From assembly GCF_900105925.1 (NCBI RefSeq), contig NZ_LT629791.1, positions 3,693,278 through 3,757,277 of the forward strand: a stretch of 64,000 nucleotides of DNA, read 5' to 3'. This document shows positions 60,199 through 64,000 of this stretch, one piece after another. How positions within the stretch are numbered: the stretch's first letter is position 1; each line of letters begins with the position of its first letter. This DNA is from Jiangella alkaliphila. Lineage in GTDB: Bacteria; Actinomycetota; Actinomycetes; Jiangellales; Jiangellaceae. The notes beneath the pieces are model-generated. The model was not told where the DNA came from and ran no database searches. It saw nothing but the letters and a program-made list of their open reading frames with translations. A program made the position numbers and the translations under genes.

Positions 60199-61464
60199 AT
60201 GAACCGCGCCTGGAAACGTAAGGCCGTCGTGTGCGGCGCCGCCGCGGTTGCCGTCGTCCTGACCGCATGCGGTTCCGGCGACTCCGGTTCGGCCGAGGAG
60301 GGGGAGCCCGTCGACGACCTGGAGATCTGGGTCTTCTCCAGTTCCGCGCCTCCGGTCATCGAGGAGGGCTTCACCGCCGCGTTCCCGCAGTACGACGTCG
60401 AGGTCGTGGAGATCCCGATCGCCGACGTGACCCAGCGCCTCGTCGTCGCCCTCCAGGGCGGCGACGACCTGCCGGACGTCGTCCAGCTCCCGCTGCGTGA
60501 GTCAGGCGGGTTGTTCGCCACCGGCCAGTTCCTGGACCTGTCCGAGGAACTCGGTCCGATGGAGGACGACTTCGCCGAGGGCATCCTGGTGGGCGGGAAC
60601 GGCGAGATCAACTCGTTCACGATGGGCCCGGGCAACATGGGCCTCTGGGTGAACCAGGCGGCCCTCGCCGAGCACGGCCTCGCCATCCCGGAGAACCCGA
60701 CATGGGACGACGTCGTCGCCGTCGCGCGCGAGCTCCAGGCGGCCTCCGGCGGTACGCAGTACCTGTTCGTGCAGCCGCCGGGCACCAACGGCGCCAACAT
60801 GTTCAACGCGTTCTTCAACTCGCGGGGCGGCACCTGGTGGGACGAGGACGGCGAGCTGGCCGTCGACGAGGACCTCGCGACGCAGACACTGGAGTTCATG
60901 GTCGGCCTCGACCAGGAGGGTCTCGTTTACCACGGGGTGTGGACCGACGCGACCTACTGGGACGCGATTCGCAACCAGGAGATCGTCGGCTGGACCATGA
61001 ACTTCGGCGTCGGCAGCACCAGCCTGCAGGAGAACGTGCCGGAGCAGTCCGGCCAATGGCGACTGGTCACCTGGCCGACCTGGGCCGAGGGCGACGAGCA
61101 GCGCACCGGCGTCTTCGGCGGCAGCCTCTACGCCGGGCTCGACGGCGCCGACAACCCCGACGGGGCGCGCGACTTCATCATGTGGTGGCTCGCCCCCGAG
61201 GGCCTTCAGGCCCAGTCCGACACCCTGGGCCTCGTCTCGTACGAGCGGGCCGCTGAGGAGATCGACCTCGACCTCGAGGACCCGTACTTCGGCGGGCAGA
61301 ACGTCCGTCAGGAGCTGTCCTCCGTGCCCTATCCGGCGTTCCACTTCTTCCACTGGCCGGAGACCGAGGCGGCCATCACGGCGGCCGTCGACCAGGCCTA
61401 CGCCGGCGACCTCAGTCCCGAGGAAGCCGTCGCGCAGATCGTCGCGGAGCTCAGCGCGCTGTGA
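60199..61464 (+). CDS. Sugar ABC transporter binding lipoprotein (SBP_bac_1)
   Basis: The 421-aa protein starts at ATG 60199 with AAGGAGGAG. The lipobox VVLTAC puts the lipid cysteine at 24. The SBP_bac_1 pattern includes LPDVVQLPLRESGGLFATGQFLDLSEEL, then WVNQAALAEHGLAIPENPTWDD and TGVFGGSLYAGLDGADNPDGARDF. It is a sugar receptor for the permeases that follow. It is intact, unlike the homologue at 46249, and is a plausible alternative receptor. It lies 45 bases after the gntR stop. Confidence 0.94.
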   Translation: MNRAWKRKAVVCGAAAVAVVLTACGSGDSGSAEEGEPVDDLEIWVFSSSAPPVIEEGFTAAFPQYDVEVVEIPIADVTQRLVVALQGGDDLPDVVQLPLRESGGLFATGQFLDLSEELGPMEDDFAEGILVGGNGEINSFTMGPGNMGLWVNQAALAEHGLAIPENPTWDDVVAVARELQAASGGTQYLFVQPPGTNGANMFNAFFNSRGGTWWDEDGELAVDEDLATQTLEFMVGLDQEGLVYHGVWTDATYWDAIRNQEIVGWTMNFGVGSTSLQENVPEQSGQWRLVTWPTWAEGDEQRTGVFGGSLYAGLDGADNPDGARDFIMWWLAPEGLQAQSDTLGLVSYERAAEEIDLDLEDPYFGGQNVRQELSSVPYPAFHFFHWPETEAAITAAVDQAYAGDLSPEEAVAQIVAELSAL

Positions 61465-62354
61465 GCACGACCACCCGCCGCGCGACCCGCAAGTACCCGG
61501 CCTCGACGCCCTACCTGTTCATCGCTCCGTTCTTCGTGCTGTTCATCCCGTTCGGCGCCGGGTCGGTACTGCTGGCGCTCGGCATCGCCTTCGTGGACTG
61601 GCCGCTCGGTCAGGCGCCGGAGTTCGCCGGGTTCGACAAGTTCGCGACGGTGCTGGACGACCCGCTGTTCGGGCAGGCGATGGGCAACACGCTCTACATG
61701 CTCGTCGGGTTCCTCCTGGCACTGCTTCCGTTGTGCCTGTTCGTCGCCGTGCTGCTGAAGCAGCTGCGGCGGCGCACGGCGAACCTCGTGCAGGTGGTGA
61801 TCTTCGCCCCGATCACGATGTCGCTGATCGCCGTCGCGCTCGTCTTCGACCTGCTCTACAACGAACGGGTCGGCTTCGTGAACGGCGCCCTCGACCTGAT
61901 CGGTGTCGGCCCGGTCCCGTTCCTCACCGACGCCGACCTCGCGCCCTGGTCGATCATCGCGCTGCGGATCTGGCGGGTGCTGGGCTACTACGCGGTCATC
62001 CTCTACGCCGGGCTCCAGTCGATTCCGGACGAGTACTACGAGGCCGCTCAGCTCGACGGCGCCGGCGCCTGGCAGCGCTTCCGGTACGTGACGTTCCCCC
62101 TGCTGAAGCCGGTCACCCTGTTCGTGCTCGTCGCGTCGAGCATCGCGGCGTGGGAGCTGTTCGCGGAGGTCCAGGTGCTGACCGACGGCGGGCCGGCCCG
62201 GTCGACGCTCACCGCCGTCATGTACATCTTCGGGGCCTCGTTCGAGCAGTTCGACCTCGGCAAGGGCGCGGCCGCCTCCGTGCTCCTGGCGGCCGCGATC
62301 ATCGTCAGCACCGCTGTCGCGAGCCGCTTCTTGAGGAGTGACGCCCGTGCGTAG
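61461..62354 (+). CDS. Sugar ABC transporter permease (MalF-like)
   Basis: The 297-aa protein starts at GTG 61461, overlapping the SBP stop. It begins STPYLFIAPFFVLFIPFG and has six membrane segments. The coupling loop is EYYEAAQLDGAGAWQRFRYV near residue 195. It carries sugar across the membrane with the next subunit. The operon contains no ATPase gene. Confidence 0.95.
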   Translation: MSTTTRRATRKYPASTPYLFIAPFFVLFIPFGAGSVLLALGIAFVDWPLGQAPEFAGFDKFATVLDDPLFGQAMGNTLYMLVGFLLALLPLCLFVAVLLKQLRRRTANLVQVVIFAPITMSLIAVALVFDLLYNERVGFVNGALDLIGVGPVPFLTDADLAPWSIIALRIWRVLGYYAVILYAGLQSIPDEYYEAAQLDGAGAWQRFRYVTFPLLKPVTLFVLVASSIAAWELFAEVQVLTDGGPARSTLTAVMYIFGASFEQFDLGKGAAASVLLAAAIIVSTAVASRFLRSDARA

Positions 62355-63183
62355 GGGATCGGTGGCGCAACGGCTGGGACGGGGCGCCGTCGTCGGGCTC
62401 ATCGTGGTCGTGGCGGCGTTTCCGCTGTACTGGCTGCTCATCTCGTCGCTCAAACCGAGCACCCGGCTCGGCGAGGTCGCGCTGATCCCGTCCAGCGTGA
62501 CGCTCGAGAACTACGCCGCCGCCTTCGACACGCAGATCCCGCGATGGATGCTCAACACGTTCGGCATCGCGCTGCTCACGACGCTGCTGGGCGTGGCCGT
62601 CGCCGCGCTGGCCGGGTTCGGGTTCGCCCGCTACCGGTTCCGCGGGCGCTCGGTGTTGTTCGGCATGGTCCTGGCGAGCCTGGCGATCCCCGAGTACGCC
62701 CTGGTGCTGCCGCAGTTCACGATCATGCGGCAGTTCGGCCTGCTCAACACCTGGGCGGCGGTGATCCTGCCGCTCGCGGCCAACGCGCTCGTCCTCTTCC
62801 TCCTGCGGCAGTACTTCTCCCAGCTGCCCGAGGAGCTGTTCGACGCGGCCCGGCTGGACGGGAGCGGCGAGTTCCGGCTGTTCTGGACCATCGCTGTGCC
62901 CCTGGTCCGCCCGGGTCTCGGCGCGGCCGGCCTGCTGCTGTTCCTGAACGCGTGGAACGCGTATCTGCTCCCGCTGGTCATGCTCACGAACTCCGACCAG
63001 TTCACCATGCCGATCGGGCTCGCCTTCCTGCACTCACAGCTCAACTTCGGCATCGTCGAGCAGTCGCCATGGGGCGCCATCACGGCCGGCACGGTCATCT
63101 CGATCGTGCCGCTCATCCTCTGCCTGCTCGTCATGCAGCGACAGTTCATCGGAAGCCTCACCGCCGGCGCGGTGAAGGCATGA
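62347..63183 (+). CDS. Sugar ABC transporter permease (MalG-like)
   Basis: The product is about 278 aa. GTG 62347 is chosen because GAGGAG lies 9 bases upstream; GTG 62338 overlaps that site. Membrane segments include VVGLIVVVAAFPLYWLLISSL. AGFGFARYRFRGRSVLF is typical of MalG. LPEELFDAARLDGSGEFRLF is the coupling loop. It overlaps the previous gene by 8 bases and is followed 22 bases on by the aldolase. Confidence 0.93.
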   Translation: MRRGSVAQRLGRGAVVGLIVVVAAFPLYWLLISSLKPSTRLGEVALIPSSVTLENYAAAFDTQIPRWMLNTFGIALLTTLLGVAVAALAGFGFARYRFRGRSVLFGMVLASLAIPEYALVLPQFTIMRQFGLLNTWAAVILPLAANALVLFLLRQYFSQLPEELFDAARLDGSGEFRLFWTIAVPLVRPGLGAAGLLLFLNAWNAYLLPLVMLTNSDQFTMPIGLAFLHSQLNFGIVEQSPWGAITAGTVISIVPLILCLLVMQRQFIGSLTAGAVKA

Positions 63184-63205
63184 CCGCATCGATCAGAAGG
63201 GCATC

Positions 63206-64000
63206 ATGAAACCGCACCTGTCGGGGATGATCCCCCCGGTCGTGTCGCCCCTGACCGCCGAGCACCGGCCCGACACCGGCGCCGTCGAACGTCTGGCGGC
63301 TCATGTCGTCGGCGGCGGCGCCACCGGCGTCTTCGTCCTCGGATCCTGTGGCGAGGGCCCGACCCTGGAACCCGACGTCGCCACGGCGATCACGCGGGCC
63401 TACGTCGACGCGGTGGCCGGCTCCGTTCCGGTGCTCGCCGGCATCGGCGAGGCGAGCACCGAGCGAGCCGTCCGGGCGGCGATGGAGCACGAGCAGGCCG
63501 GCGTCGACGTGCTCGTGGTGATGGCGCCCATGTACTTCAACACCGAGACCGACGACGCTGTGGTCCGCCACGTCACCGCGATCGCCGAGGCCACGCGCCT
63601 GCCGCTCGTCGTCTACAACATCCCGCACCTGACCCACCACCCGATCACGCCTCGGGCGCTGCGGGAGGTCGCCGCCATCGACGCGGTCGTCGCGCTCAAG
63701 GAGTCGTCCGGCGACTGGGACACCTACAGCGCACTCGCCGAGACGGCGCGCTCCACCGGGCTCCAGGTGTTCCAGGGCGCCGAGGCACTGATCGCCCGCA
63801 GCCTCGCCTCCGGGGCGGACGGCGCGGTACCCGGGATCGCCAACGTGGTCCCCGGCCTGGCCGCGGAGCTCGTTCGCGCGGGCCTCGCCGGTGACACCGT
63901 TCTGGCAGCGGACCTGCAGCGACGGCTCGACGACGTCTGCGCGCTGTACCGGTCCGGGTTCTGGCTCAGTTCCCTCAAGTCGGCACTGGCCGAACTCGGG
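63206..64000 (+). CDS. DapA/NanA-family aldolase, cut by the window edge
   Basis: At least 265 aa are visible from ATG 63206 (GAAGG 5 bases upstream); the 3' end lies beyond the window. The family features are the Schiff-base lysine K165 in ALKESSG, Y137 in YNIP, and G-S-C-G-E-G at 46-51 in place of the usual GTTGEG. It probably cleaves or condenses a 2-keto sugar acid with pyruvate. The SCGEG change argues for a substrate other than Neu5Ac or dihydrodipicolinate. It belongs to the GntR-importer operon and so should act on the sugar that importer brings in. Confidence 0.85.
   Translation, partial: MKPHLSGMIPPVVSPLTAEHRPDTGAVERLAAHVVGGGATGVFVLGSCGEGPTLEPDVATAITRAYVDAVAGSVPVLAGIGEASTERAVRAAMEHEQAGVDVLVVMAPMYFNTETDDAVVRHVTAIAEATRLPLVVYNIPHLTHHPITPRALREVAAIDAVVALKESSGDWDTYSALAETARSTGLQVFQGAEALIARSLASGADGAVPGIANVVPGLAAELVRAGLAGDTVLAADLQRRLDDVCALYRSGFWLSSLKSALAELG

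Overview
The window is high-GC (roughly 70%) DNA from a filamentous-type actinomycete. Evidence: homodimeric pyruvate dehydrogenase E1 (aceE) followed by a DUF3052 gene and an AhpE-type peroxiredoxin, an order seen in Streptomyces and relatives; many GTG starts; 4-base ATGA/GTGA start-stop overlaps; Tat signals on exported enzymes; and leaderless promoters for two regulators. I cannot name the genus from sequence alone. There is no rRNA and no CRISPR array. No gap between genes exceeds 300 bases.

Layout. (1) 1-5711 is housekeeping: a secreted tail-tube-like protein coupled to a collagen-like protein, aceE, DUF3052, ahpE, a zinc-ribbon protein and tRNA-Val(UAC). (2) 5868-10219 holds a large secreted subtilisin and a MarR/membrane-protein pair behind a perfect 17-bp inverted repeat. 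(3) 10333-23186 is one long co-directional cluster: LacI regulator, Tat-exported sialidase, two uncharacterised proteins, an Opp/Dpp-type ABC importer, an exported beta-helix protein and a GH13 glucosidase. (4) 23256-26679 has an XRE regulator, a PAS pseudogene and two membrane proteins sharing a Cys/His motif. (5) 26763-39675 looks like a sialic-acid locus: N-acetylneuraminate lyase, a frameshifted FAD oxidoreductase, sialidase-LamG, a FadR-type GntR regulator, a second Opp-type ABC importer and a sulfatase. (6) 39846-45181 (minus) is alpha-galactosidase plus two sialidases. It is divergent from (7) 45422-58273: IclR, a sugar ABC importer whose binding protein is split by an IS1380-family element, sialidase, SGNH esterase, beta-galactosidase and sulfatase. 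(8) 58289-64000 has a divergent BNR protein, a second FadR-type regulator, another sugar ABC importer and a second lyase/dihydrodipicolinate-synthase-family aldolase cut by the window edge.

Together regions 3 and 5-8 form about 50 kb of glycan-scavenging genes. They hold six BNR/sialidase-type proteins, alpha- and beta-galactosidases, two formylglycine sulfatases, an esterase, two aldolases, four ABC importers and four dedicated regulators. This is the set expected for stripping sialylated, sulfated, galactose-containing glycans (mucin- or glycolipid-like) outside the cell and importing the products. No NanK or NanE homologue for the later catabolic steps is in the window. The cluster also shows decay: an IS insertion, a frameshift and a nonsense codon. 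The clearest regulatory signal is a near-identical 21-bp site upstream of both nanA and the GntR gene 5.2 kb away.
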